A stretch of DNA of 64,000 nt. Origin: Bradysia coprophila (lineage: Eukaryota > Arthropoda > Insecta > Diptera > Sciaridae). Positions 10,560 through 22,699 of the stretch are shown one piece after another; position 1 is the first letter of the stretch; each line of letters opens with the position of its first letter. The stretch is from the NCBI RefSeq assembly GCF_014529535.1, contig NW_023503374.1, positions 1,612,001 to 1,676,000 on the forward strand, in the 5' to 3' direction. The translations under genes were made by a program, and so were the position numbers. The notes beneath the pieces were generated by a model, which saw nothing but the letters and a program-made list of their open reading frames with translations, was not told the DNA's origin and ran no database searches.

Positions 10560-13230
10560 ATTTTCTACTGGCTTTAGATAAAATTCCCAGAAAATGTGCA
10601 AAAAATGGGAACTTTCTAGCAGCCATAGATAAAATTACCAGAAAATGTGCAAAAAATTGGAATTTTCTACTGGCTTTAAATAAAATTTCCAGAAAATGTG
10701 CAAAAAATGGGAACTTTGTAGCAGCCATAGATAAAATTAACAGAAAATGTGCAAAAAATTGGAATTTTCTAGCTGCTTTAGATAAAATTTCCAGAAAATG
10801 TACCAAAAATGTGAATTTTCTAGCGGTTTGATAAAATTCCCAGAAAATGTACAAAAAATGGGAACTTTCTAGCGGCTTTAGGTAAAGTTTCCAGAAAATG
10901 TACCAAAAATGTGAATTTTTTAGCGGTTTAATAAAATTCCCAAAAATGGTGCCAAAAATGGAAATTTTCTACTAGCATTAGATAAAATTCCCAGAAAATG
11001 TGCAAAAAATTGGAATTTTCTACTGGCTTTAGATAAAATTCCCTGAAAATTTGCAAAAAATTGGAATTTTCTACTGGCTTTAGATAAAATTCCCAGAAAA
11101 TGTGCAACAAATGGGAACTTTCTAGCTGCTTTAGATAAAATTTCCAGAAAATGTACCAAAAATGTGAATTTTCTAGCGGCTTTAGATAAAGTTTCTAGAA
11201 AATGAACCAAAAATGTGATTTTTCTAGCGGTTTGATAAAATTCCAAAAAATGGTGACAAAAATGGGAATTTCTACTGGCTTTAGATAAATTTGCCAGAAA
11301 TTGTGCCGAAAATGGGAATTTTCTAGCGGTATTAGATAAAATTCACAGAAAATGTACCAAACATGTAAATTTTTGGTACATTTTCTGGAAGCTTTAGATC
11401 TTAAGATAAAATTCCTAGAAAATGTGCAAAAAAATGGGAATTTTCTAGTGGCTTTAGATAAAGTTTCCAGAAAATGTACCAAAAATGTGAATTTTTTAGC
11501 AGTTTGATAAAATTCCCAAAAATGGTGCCAAAAATGGGAATTTTCTACTAGCTTTGAATAAAATTACCAGAAAATGTACAAAAAATGGGAATTTTCTAGC
11601 GGCTTTAGATAAAAATTCCAAAAAATGTACAAAAAATGGGAATTTTCTAGCGGTTTAATAAAATTCCCAAAAAATGTGCAAAAAATGGGAATTTTCTACT
11701 GGCTTTAGATAAAATTCCCAGAAAATGTGCAAAAAATGGGAACTTTGTAGCAGCCATAGATAAAATTACCAGAAAATGTGCAAAAAATTGGAATTTTCTA
11801 GCTGCTTTAGATAAAATTTCCAGAAAATGTACCGAAAATGTGAATTTTCTAGCGGTTTGATAAAATTCCAAAAAATTGTGACAAAAATGGGAATTTTCTA
11901 CTAGCATTAGATAAAATTCCCAGAAAATGTGCAAAAAATAGGAACTTTGTAGCAGCCATAGATAAAATTACCAGAAAATGTGCAAAAAATTGCAAATTTT
12001 CTAGCTGCTTTAGATAAAATTTCCAGAAAATGTACCAAAAATGTGAATTTTCTACTAGCTTTAAATAAAATTTCCAGAAAATGTGCAAAAAATGGGAACT
12101 TTGTAGCAGCCATAGATAAAATTACCAGAATATGTGCAAAAAATTGGAATTTTCTAGCTGATTTAGATAAAATTTCCAGAAAATGTACCAAAAATGTGAA
12201 TTTTCTAGCGGCTTTAGATAAAAATTCCAGAAAATGTACTCAAAATGGGAATTTTCTAGCGGCTTTAGATAAAATTCCCAGAAAATGTGCCAAAAATTGG
12301 AATTTTCTAGCGGTTTTAGATAAATTCCCAGAAATTGTGCCAAAAATGGGAATTTTCTAGCGGTTTTTGAATAAGTTCACAAAAATTGTGCCAAAAATGG
12401 GAACTTTCTAGCGGCTTTAGATAAAGTTTCCAGAAAATGTATCAAAAATGTGATTTTTTTAGAGGTTTGATAAAATTCCCAAAAATGGTGCCAAAAACGG
12501 GAATTTTCTACTGGCTTTAGATAAAATTCCCAGAAAATGTGCAAAAAATTGGAATTTTCTACTGGCTTTAGATAAAATTCCCAGAAAATGTGCAAAAAAT
12601 GGGAACTTTCTAGCGGTTTGATAAAATTCCAAAAAATGGTGACAAAAATGGGAATTTTCTACTAGCATTAGATAAAATTCCCAGAAAATGTGCAAAAAAT
12701 TGGAACTTTATAGCAGCCATAGATAAAATTACCAGAAAATGTGCAAAAAATTGGAATTTTCTAGCTGCTTTAGATAAAATTTCCAGAAAATGTACCAAAA
12801 ATGTGAATTTTCTAGCGGCTTTAGATAAAATTTCCAGAAAATGTACTAAAAATGGGAATTTTGTAGCGGCTTTAGATAAAATTCCCAGAAAATGTGCCAA
12901 AAATGGGAACTTTCTAGCGGCTTTAGATAAAGTTTCCAGAAAATGTACAAAAAATTTGAATTTTCTAGCGGCTTTAGATAAAATTTCCAGAAAATGTACT
13001 AAAAATGGCAATTTTCTAGCGGCTTAAGTTAAAATTTCCAGAAAATGTGCCAAAAATGGGAATTTTCTAGCGGCTTTAGATAAAATTCCCAGAAAATGTG
13101 CCAAAAATGGGATGGGAACTTTCTAGCGGCTTTTGATAAAATTTCCAGAAAATGTACCAAAAATGTGAATTTTTTAGCGGTTTTCGATAAAATTCACAAA
13201 AATGTTCCAAAAATGTAAATTTTCTAGCGA
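10560..13230. repeat. Segmental duplication inside the satellite, copy 2
   Basis: Near-identical partner of 3100-7000, lacking about 303 bp and 911 bp relative to it. At about 13225-13240 it retains the uninterrupted sequence at the point where copy 1 has the 2.9-kb insertion. The element therefore arrived after the duplication, or copy 2 derives from an unoccupied allele. Confidence 0.85.
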
Positions 13231-15799
13231 CTTAAGATAAAATTCCTAGAAAATGTGCAAAAAATGGGAATTTTCTAGTGACTTTAGATAAAGTTTCCAG
13301 AAAATGTACCAAAAATGTGAATTTTTTAGCGGTTTAATAAAATTCCCAAAAATGGTGCCAAAAATGGGAATTATCTACTGGCTTTAGATAAAATTTCCAG
13401 AAAATGTGCAAAAAATGGGAATTTTCTAGCGGCTTTAGATAAAGTTTCTAGAAAATGTACCAAAAATGTGATTTTTCTAGCGGTTTGATAAAATTCCCAA
13501 AAATGGTGCCAAAAATGGGAATTTTCTACTGGCTTTAGATAAAATTACCAGAAAATGTGCAAAAAATAGGAATTTTCTAGCGGCTTTAGATAAAGTTTCC
13601 AGAAAATGTACTAAAAATGGAAATTTTCTAGCGGCTTTAGAGAAAGTTTCCAGAAAATGTACCAAAAATGTGAATTTTCTAGCGGCTTTAGATAAAATTT
13701 CCAGAAAATGTACCAAAAATGTGAATTTTTTAGCGGTTTTCTATAAAATTCACAAAAATGTTCCAAAAATGTAAATTTTCTAGCGGCTTAAGATAAAATT
13801 CCTAGAAAATGTGCAAAAAATGGGAATTTTCTAGTGACTTTAGATAAAATTTCTAGAAAATGTACCAAAAATGTGATTTTTCTAGCGGTTTGATAAAATT
13901 CCCAAAAATTGTGCCAAAAATGGGAATTTTCTACTGGCTTTAGATAAAATTCCCAGAAAATGTACAAAAAATTGGAATTTTCTAGCGGCTTTAGATAAAA
14001 TTTCCAGAAAATGTGCCAAAAATGGGAACTTTCTAGCGGCTTTAGATAAAGTTCCCAGAAAATGTACCAAAAATGTGATTTTTCTGGCGGTTTGATAAAA
14101 TTCCCAAAAATGGTGCCAAAAATCGGAATTTTCTACTGGCTTTAGAAAAAATTCCCAGAAAATGTGCAAAAAATGGGAATTTTCTACGGTTTTAGATAAA
14201 TTCCCAGAAATTGTGCCAAAAATGGGAATTTTCTAGCGGTTTTAGAATAAGTTCACAGAAATTGTGCCAAAAATGGGAACTTTCTAGCGGCTTTAGATAA
14301 AGTTTCCAGAAAATGTATCAAAAATATGATTTTTCTGGCGGTTTGATAAAATTCCCAAAAGTGATGTCAAAAATGGGAATTTTCTACTGGCTTAAGATAA
14401 AATTCCCAGAAAATGAGCCAAAAATTGAAATTTTCTAGCGGATTTAGATAAAATTTCCAGAAAATGTACTAAAAATGGGAATTTTCTAGCGGCTTTAGAT
14501 AAAGTTTCCAGAAAATGTACCAAAAATGTGAACTTTCTAGCGGGTCTATATAAAATTTCCAGAAAATGTACCAAAAATGTGAATATTGTAACGGTTTGAT
14601 AAAATTTCCAAAAATGGTGTCAAAAATGGGAATTTTCTACTGGCTGAAGATAAAATTCCCAGAAAATGTGCAAAAAATGGGAATTTTCTAGCGGCCTTAG
14701 ATAAAATTTCCAGAAAATGTACTAAAAATTGGAATGTGATAGATAAAATTCCCAGAAAATGTGCCAAAAGTGGGAATTTTCTAGCGGTTTTAGATAAATT
14801 CCCAGAAATTGTGCCAAAAATGGGAATTTTCTAGCGGTTTTAGATAAAATTCACAGAAATTGTGCCAAAAATGGGAACTTTCTAACGGCTTTAGATAAAA
14901 TTCACAGAAATTGTGCCAAAAATTGGAACTTTCTAGCGGCTTTAGACAATGTTTCCAGAAAATGTACCAAAAATGTAAATTTTCTAGCGGTTTGATAAAA
15001 TTCCCAAAAATGGTGCCAAAAATGAATTTTTTCTAGCGGTTTTAGATAAAATTCCCAGAAAATGTGCAAAAAATTGGAACTTTCTAGCAGTCATAGATAA
15101 AATTTCCAGAAAATGTACTAAAAATGGGAATTTTCAAGCGGCTTTAGATAAAATTACCAGAAAATGTGCCAAAAATGGGAATTTTCTAGCGGTTCTAGAT
15201 AAATTCCCAGAAATTGTGCCAAAATGGGAATTTTCTAGCGGTTTTAGATAAATTCCCAGAAAGTGTACCAAAAATGTGAATTTTCTAGCGGTTTGATAAA
15301 ATTCCCAAAAATGGTGTCAAAAATTAGAATTTTCTACTGGCTTTAGATAAAATTCCCAGAAAATGTGCAAAAAATTGGAACTTTTTAGCAGCCATAGATA
15401 AAATTCCCAGAAAATGTGCCAAAAAATGGGAATTTTCTAACGGTTTTAGATAAATTCCCAGAAATTGTGCTAAAAATGGGAATTTTCTAGCGATTATAGA
15501 TAAAATTCACAGAAATTGTGCCAAAAATGGGAACTTTCTAGCGGCTTTAGACAATGTTTCCAGAAAATGTATCAAAAATGTGAATTTTCCAGCGGTTTGA
15601 TAAAATTCCCAAAAATAGTGTCAAAAATGGGAATTTTCTAGCTGCTTTAGATAAAGTTTCCAGAAATTGTGCCAAAAATGGGAACTTTCTAGCGGCTTTC
15701 GACAATGTTTCCAGAAAATGTACCAAAAATGTGAATTTTCTAGCGGTTTGATAAAATTCCCAAAAATGGTGCCAAAAATGAGAATTTTCTACTGGCTTT

Positions 15800-17185
15800 A
15801 GATAAAATTCCCAGAAAATGTGCAAAAAATGAGAACTTTCTAGCAGTCATAAATAAAATTACCAGAAAATGTGCAAAAAATGGGAATTTTCTAGCTGGTT
15901 TAGATAAAGTTTCCAGAAAATGTACTAAAAATGTGAATTTTCTAGCGGCTTTAGATAAAATTTCCAGAAAATGTGCAAAAAATGGGAATTTTCTAGCGGT
16001 TTGATAAAATTCCCAAAAATGGTGCCAAAAATGGGAATTTTCTACTGGATTTAGATAAAATTCCCAGAAAATGTGCAAAAATGGGAATTTTCTAGCTGCT
16101 TTAGATAAAGTTTCCAGAAAATGTACCAAAAATGTAAACTTTCTAGCGGCTTTAGATAAAATTTCCAGAAAATGTACCAAAAATGTGAATTTTCTAGCGG
16201 TTTGATAAAATTCACAAAAATGAGAACTTTCTAGCAGCCATAGATAAAATTACCAGAAAATGTACTAAAAATAGGAATTTTCTAGCGGTTTGATAAAATT
16301 CCCAGAAAATGTGCCAAAAATGGGAATTTTCTAGCGGTTTTAGATAAATTCCCTGAAATTGTGCCAAAAATGGGAATTTTCTAGCGGTTTTAGATAAAAT
16401 TCACAGAAAATGTGCCAAAAATGGGAACTTTCAAGCGGTTTGATAAAATTTTCAAAAATTGTGCCAAAAATTGGAATTTTCTACTGGCTTTAGATAAAAT
16501 TCCCAGAAAATGTACAAAAAATGAGAACTTTCTAGCAGTCATAAATAAAATTACCAGAAAATGTGCAAAAAATGGGAATTTTCTAGCTGGTTTAGATAAA
16601 GTTTCCAGAAAATGTACTAAAAATGTGAATTTTCTAGCGGCTTTAGATAAAATTTCCAGAAAATGTGCAAAAAATGGGAATTTTCTAGCGGTTTGATAAA
16701 ATTCCCAAAAATGGTGCCAAAAATGGGAATTTTCTACTGGATTTAGATAAAATTCCCAGAAAATGTGCAAAAATGGGAATTTTCTAGCTGCTTTAGATAA
16801 AGTTTCCAGAAAATGTACCAAAAATGTAAACTTTCTAGCGGCTTTAGATAAAATTTCCAGAAAATGTACCAAAAATGTGAATTTTCTAGCGGTTTGATAA
16901 AATTCACAAAAATGAGAACTTTCTAGCAGCCATAGATAAAATTACCAGAAAATGTACTAAAAATAGGAATTTTCTAGCGGTTTGATAAAATTCCCAGAAA
17001 ATGTGCCAAAAATGGGAATTTTCTAGCGGTTTTAGATAAATTCCCTGAAATTGTGCCAAAAATGGGAATTTTCTAGCGGTTTTAGATAAAATTCACAGAA
17101 AATGTGCCAAAAATGGGAACTTTCAAGCGGTTTGATAAAATTTTCAAAAATTGTGCCAAAAATTGGAATTTTCTACTGGCTTTAG
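15800..17185. repeat. 692-bp higher-order satellite repeat, two tandem copies
   Basis: Roughly 15800-16490 and 16492-17185 match at a fixed 692-bp offset. The block near 16412-16520 recurs at 17104-17212, and the minus-strand frame ending at 16180 recurs ending at 16872. Rare variants are shared, including the short unit tgcaaaaatgggaa. This is a higher-order unit of about 13-14 monomers. Confidence 0.85.
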
Positions 17186-17242
17186 ATAAAATTCCCAGAA
17201 AATGTACAAAAAATGGGAATTTTTCAGCAGCCATAGAGAAAA

Positions 17243-17990
17243 TAACGTGGCGAAAAATGTTTCAAATTTGGGCCCTTGGACTAAGGCCGCTACTCGGCCC
17301 TAAGTGTTTTTTGCACATAAATCGAGTAAATCTCATCCGATTTTGCTAGATTTAGTTTTTTGTGGAAGGTAATTGAATACCGAAAAGAACGTGGCAAAAA
17401 AAGTTTCAAATTTGGGCCCTTGGACTAAGGCCGCTACTCGGCCCTAAGTGTTTTTTGCACATAAATCGAGTAAATCTCATCCGATTTTGCTAGATTTAGT
17501 TTTTTATGGAAGGTAATTGAACATCGAAAAGAACGTGACGAAAAAAGTTCTAAATTTGGGCCCTTGGACTAAGGCCGCTACTCGGCCCTAAGTGTTTTTT
17601 GCACATAAATCGAGTAAATCCCATCCGATTTTGCTAGTTTTTGTTTGATTTGAGAGATAATTGAATACCCATTAGAAGGTTGGCAAAAAATTTTGTGTTT
17701 CTAAAATAATGTCGTAAATTGTTGGTTTTATTTGAGAGGTACTTGGTACGGGCTTTCGTAATTGCGCTATGCGCAATTTTAAAAATGAACACTTTTAGTA
17801 AATTTGGCCATGCCCAACTTGACTTGCATTTTGGTAACAGACGCATTAGAAGGTTGTAGACGTATTATATTAGGGTTACGGGCGTATTACGGCTACGGAC
17901 GTATTATGGTTACGGACGAAATAGGATTACGGGTCGTACGGGGCTAAGTCGCAGCAAACGCTCCGACTGTTCTGATGCCTTGTTTGATAG
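17243..17990. mobile_element. Foldback-type element, half copy joined to satellite
   Basis: Contains three tandem units of 144 bp (tttgggcccttggactaagg... at 17267, 17411 and 17555), followed by the unique arm that ends acgctccgactgttctgatgccttgttt at about 17988. The same arm occurs in both directions at 34636-37956 and 56637-59580. Only one half is present here, and the left breakpoint abuts a satellite monomer. Confidence 0.8.
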
Positions 17991-17999
17991 CAAATTCTA

Positions 18000-18240
18000 G
18001 CAAATTTTGGAAAATATTAGCAAATTCTAGCAAATTTTGGCAAAGAGGAAATTTGGAAAATTCAATTTCCCAAAAATAGGCCATGATGCTAACAAGGCAA
18101 AGAAAGATAATGTAAGTGATTTTAAAGGGCGAATAGCTTTTCAGTAGAGAATGAAGTAAAAGAAATGAAGAGTTTCACAATAAAGGCTTTTGATACGAAT
18201 AGGTGTTTCGTACGGGTCGGCGTTAGCTATGTTTTTTAAG
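18000..18240. repeat. Interspersed repeat ending ggtcggcgttagctatg, copy 1
   Basis: Begins with short direct repeats of 'agcaaattctagcaaattttgg', then a roughly 150-bp module from aacaaggcaaag to gtcggcgttagctatgtttt at about 18090-18240. The module recurs at 20108-20265 and 43029-43187. No coding capacity. Confidence 0.7.
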
Positions 18241-19080
18241 ATTTTTCTTCGTTTCTTGGCACGAAAATTTGTGGAAAAAGTATTTTTCCTGGAAATTAAA
18301 AAAAAAAAAAATCCAGTTGGAAAAACCTGTCATATGAAAACTTGTGAAGTCGAATATCTCTGAAAATTAAACACCTTTTTTGGTGGTGTCAGTATTTGGG
18401 TTCCCCAAAAAGTGTCCCGGAAAATTCATCAACTTTGTAGCCATTTCCAATCAATTTTTCGTAAATGAGGAGTGAATGAAAGCTACATGAGAACAATGAA
18501 AGACGCGTAGCTACAATTTGGGATACGAGTTTTATTGTTTCTTGGTTCCTTGATTTCTGTTCAACGATTATTCATGGTATAAGGAACTGTAGAACTGCAG
18601 GGAATTCATACGATTTTTCTGGCCATATTTTCGGCTAACATTTGGACTTTTGACAAGTTTGAAGTCCCTAGAGGTCAGTTCCTACAAATAAATGACGTCG
18701 TCATGGTTCCCAAAATTCTAGTACTCCATATGATCCATCATATTTCCAATCGTATAATTCAAGGAATTTGAATGAATTTCTAAGGTTTTTTTTAGGATTA
18801 TTGACGAGGCAATGTATAGGATCCCAAAATTACAGCACATTCGTGGTCTACCATCTTCCCAGTTATAGAATTCGGAGGGAAGGATTTGCGAGTTTTTTTC
18901 GAATCTGTTCTGAATTTCGGGATTGTTGGGGTGGCAATAGGTTGGTTCCTAAGATTCCATCATGATTTTATAGACGTAATTGGTTTTTTGCTAAATTTTA
19001 GTTTGATACACATGGTCCTTCGTACGCTATACGCATTTTCTAGGAATAAATCGGTTTTCGACTTCGGTCAACTTCTTTTG
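18240..19080. other. No gene seen between repeats
   Basis: About 0.8 kb of AT-rich, unassigned sequence with only short chance ORFs. Probably unrecognised repeat DNA. Confidence 0.3.
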
Positions 19081-19089
19081 AGCTCTGAG

Positions 19090-20265
19090 CTTTTTAGACC
19101 CGTACCAAGTACTGGGGTCTTATAGGTTTACGCATACGTTTGTAACACGTCGAATTGGACTCCCTAAGTAAGGGGAAACCTATTGTGGTTGTCCAGAGAT
19201 GCCAAATCATCGGGAAAAAAATGTTCGTCCGTCTGCCCGTCCGTCTGTCTGCACGATAACTTGAATAAAACGCATCCGATTTTGAAAATTCTTTTTTTTT
19301 TCCGTTTGGTAATGTCAAAAGACAGACTAAGTTCGAAGATGAGTGATTTTGGATCGACCCCTCCCGAAGAACAGGATAAAAGATACGTCAAAAAAAAGGT
19401 ATTTACAATACCGATCGACAAAAAAAAAGTTTATGGAAATCGGATGACCGACTCGTGAGTAAGACCTCTTGGTGTGAAACAGGCACAGAGCGGCAAGCAG
19501 TTTTTGAACATATTTCGTCTGTTCTCGCTTTATTAGATAGGTATTGACCGTACCAATCAGGGAAAAAAAAGTTTATGAAATTATGTTCTCCGGAGCGTGA
19601 GCTAGGTCTCTTGGAGTGAGCTCTTATCTGGCTACTCGGCCGTACAGTGAACGTGGAGTATTTTGTCAATATCTCGAGTAAATATTGACCGAATTTCATT
19701 AATTTTTTTTTGTTTGAAAGGTATTAACGAATGTAAAGCGTCGGTACTATTTCCGGTCTCCTAATAAAATGGCTGCCGGCGGCCATATTGAATTTTATTA
19801 AAAGTGATATATCTTGGGAAAAATGGTACTTAGAGAGTTTCTGTTAACATGGTAATAATTTGTTATGTGTGTGGGGTGTTTCAGGCATTCCATCTATCAG
19901 GCATGGACATCTATATATATCTATATTCACCTATATTGAGCTATATACAGGCATATAGAGATATGTAATAGCATATATTTATCTGTGAAATGTTTATTTA
20001 TAGTGAAATATAGGTAAATATAGCGGTATATAGCTGTTTAAATAGGAATTTATGAAATTTGACTTCGTACGGGGCTGTCTATATTGCCTCCGGCAATTTA
20101 TTTGTATATGATAACAAGGCAAAGAGTGGATAATGTAAGTGAATTTAAAGGGAGAATAGTTTTTTAGCAGAGAAGAAAATGAAGTAAGAGAAATGAAGAG
20201 TTTCACATGAAATACTTTTGATACGAATAGGTGTTTCGTACGGGTCGGCGTTAGCTATGTTTATA
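19090..20265. repeat. Interspersed repeat 'gtaccaagtactggggtc', copy 1
   Basis: Starts near agacccgtaccaagtactgg, contains a CCGTCCGTCTGTCTG-rich tract at about 19226-19250, and ends with the module ggtgtttcgtacgggtcgg. It matches 42170-43187 over most of its length. The start module (acgaagtactgggg then tttgtaacacgtcgaattgg) is also found in the foldback complexes, so the families share terminal modules. Confidence 0.75.
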
Positions 20266-20342
20266 ACCGAATTCCCCTTCAGGTGATCGACGAATTGGTA
20301 ATAGTACAACAAAGATCCGAAGAAATAACTTTTTTTCTTCAT

Positions 20343-20348
20343 TTTATT
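20343..20348 (-). terminator. Possible polyadenylation signal of ODC
   Basis: AATAAA on the minus strand about 170 bp after the ODC stop codon. It is the first canonical hexamer I see there. Position and motif only. Confidence 0.4.
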
Positions 20349-20515
20349 AGACAAAAAAAACTTTAAATTCCAAAAAGCAAGCAGAAAACTCACAAAAAAT
20401 TTGCTGCTCTTGTTTCCACAAAAAAAAATTGTAAATTTTTGAACGATTACACATAACCGCCAATGAAATGCATCCCGATTAATACGTGTCGAAAGGATAT
20501 ATACACTGCTGCCAC

Positions 20516-22492
20516 CTACTCCGATTCAATTGAACCATCGATGTCCTCCAGCGTAATCATTAAATCGTTCCTACGGATTGAATTGAAAGTATGGGTTAGA
20601 TGAAACTGGAATAAGAAACGGAATGGCACACCACTTACAGATAAGATTTTTCCAAATAATATTCGATCGTAGGCAATGGAAAACCATTGAACGGACTGGC
20701 TATGGGTACTGTATACGCGCCCATATTCTCAAACATTATAACGTCGTCGATTTGCATTTCCGGAAGGAAGACACTCTCGCAGACCTGAAAGTAAAGAGGA
20801 ATGAGGTGAGAAATAGAACCGATTTGCGTGCATGTCAACAGAGAATGTTAAGTTGAGTCTATTGGTGACTATGTGTCTGTGAGTAAGTTGAACTAGGTAA
20901 ACGAGGTGCGTAAACACGTACTATACTGGCTCGAATGAAAACTTCAAAGATCAGAGAAGAATAGAGGTTGACCCGAAGCCGACTTAAATCCGAGACCCAA
21001 AAGTTAATTTGACTTCGGAAGTAGCTAGGCCAACAACGTAGCGATCACCTCATCTTCTCCATGAAATTTCAACTAGACTATTGACACAATTAGAGACTGT
21101 AGCACATGTCCCTATAGTAACGACGTCGGACTTAAGAGAATTTTCTGAATTTTACCTGATCCAAGGCATCGCAAGTGGGTCCCCAGATGCTGCTCTTGAA
21201 CACTTCACCTTTGTGCGTCTGTAAAAATAAATGGAAATTCGTTTCAATCACACATCACCCGCATTTTTGCACGACAATGACATACCTCAATCGGAACCGG
21301 TTGGACCACTTTGTGATCGTACAGAATGCAATTGAACGAACCGTATACGCCGTCGTTGATGAAGTACATCATATTTTCGACCTTTCCATTGCGAACCACT
21401 TCACGTTTCGAGTGAATGCGACAGGCCAATGTGTAGGCGGACGCAACGTAGAATCGGCCCGGTTCGGCAATGATGGTCACATCATTGTTTGGAAAGTATT
21501 TATCCAACGACGGATTGATTATGTTGGACAGCTGTGGATGGAATTTGATGTTTTAGGTATCAATCCGTTGGTTCAGTGCAACAACAAAACAACAAACCTC
21601 GTACAAGCTGGTGTTTTTATCGCCCGGAAATCCGCCACCAATGTCCAGTAACGTAAAATAGTATCCGACCGTAGCAGCGTAATCGAATAAACAGCGAGCA
21701 GTGTATACTGCCTTGGCATAAACTGGTAAGTCCATGCAGCCGGAGCCAACGTGAAACGATATGCCGACCACATGTAAGCCCAGGTCATAGGCCAATTTAA
21801 TTAGAACTGGTGCTTCAATGCCCGGATCACAGCCAAACTTTTCACCGAGTGGACATTGAGCTACTTTAGCATCGCAACGAATACGTAGCACGAGCTTAGC
21901 ATCAGGGAAAAGTTTTTTTATTTTGAAAAGTTCAATTTCACTATCAAATGTCATCGTTTCAACATTGCTTGATTCAGCGTAGCTAAAATGGGACAAGATT
22001 CAATTCGTTAAAAATCCGTTGTAATGGCTCACACAACACGAGGTGCAGCAGTTAATACCAACCTTAAATGTGACTTTGGTTTTGTTGGATTTGCGAAGAT
22101 AATGCGAGAAGGAGGGACGCCAAGATCAAGTACCTTATTGATTTCCCCTTTTGAAGCACAGTCGAAGCCCGTACCCAACGAGGCAAGAATTTTCAGAACC
22201 ATGGGGCTGTCGTTACATTTGACGGCTGAAAGGAAGCACATTTGAGCGTTATTTGAGCCTGACCATACAGTTCAATAAATGGAAAGAATCGGTTGCCTCA
22301 AAACTCACCATAAAAGGGAACAACACGTGGTAGAAATTGTGTCCAAATTCTGTGTTTCTTAATGATGTCGGTCAAATCACAGATATACAAAGGCTCTTCT
22401 TGTATATCCGTCAAGGCTCTTTTTCTGATAATATCCAGGGCAATGGGCGGGTCGTCAACAATCGAAACATTGTTTAGTCCAATGGCTTTCAT
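20516..22492 (-). CDS. Odc: Ornithine decarboxylase, seven exons
   Basis: Makes putrescine from ornithine, the entry step of polyamine synthesis; PLP-dependent, cytosolic, active as a homodimer. Coding exons: 22309-22492, 22063-22225, 21598-21982, 21286-21531, 21156-21218, 20639-20784, 20516-20570. All junctions are GT/AG with consistent phases, giving 413 residues. Visible landmarks: FYAVKCN with the PLP lysine at residue 64, HVGSGC at 193-198, GGGFPG at 231-236, EPGR at 267-270, and WGPTCDALD with catalytic Cys342 and the adjacent Asp343. FENMGAYT follows in exon 6. All catalytic residues are present, so it is an enzyme and not an antizyme-inhibitor-like paralogue. It is shorter at the C-terminus than vertebrate ODC (461 aa), which has a PEST tail; insect ODCs are usually short too. 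The start is the first in-frame ATG before the conserved region. Repeats abut its 3' side. Confidence 0.95.
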
Positions 22493-22699
22493 TTTTACGG
22501 TGCGGTTTTATTGCACTGAACTGAATCTGGAATTAATTCGAAAAAAAAAGATTTTATTAGCAAAAACCAGAAGATCATCAAAGTTCCAGAAAAATGATAA
22601 CAGATGACGTTGCACCCGCTCGTTTGGGTGGATGCAACGCCAACTGTCATCATTTCTCTCCTACATTTAATCCAATCTATCAAAAATCAAAAATGACAA

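Larger units (their letters stand above)
9911..17240. repeat. 51-bp satellite array, right part
   Basis: Continuation of the same 51-bp satellite after the inserted element. Its first 3.3 kb are largely the second copy of the segmental duplication. From about 13.2 kb the monomers are more mixed, with many short 'ggtttgataaa' variants and shortened units. It ends at about 17240, where the sequence switches abruptly to the foldback family. Confidence 0.95.

Noticed and set aside
9857..17349. ORFs in the right satellite array
   Set aside because: Same reason: periodic by-products of a 51-bp monomer.
21175..21651. 158-codon plus-strand ORF
   Set aside because: Antisense shadow of ODC exons 3-5.
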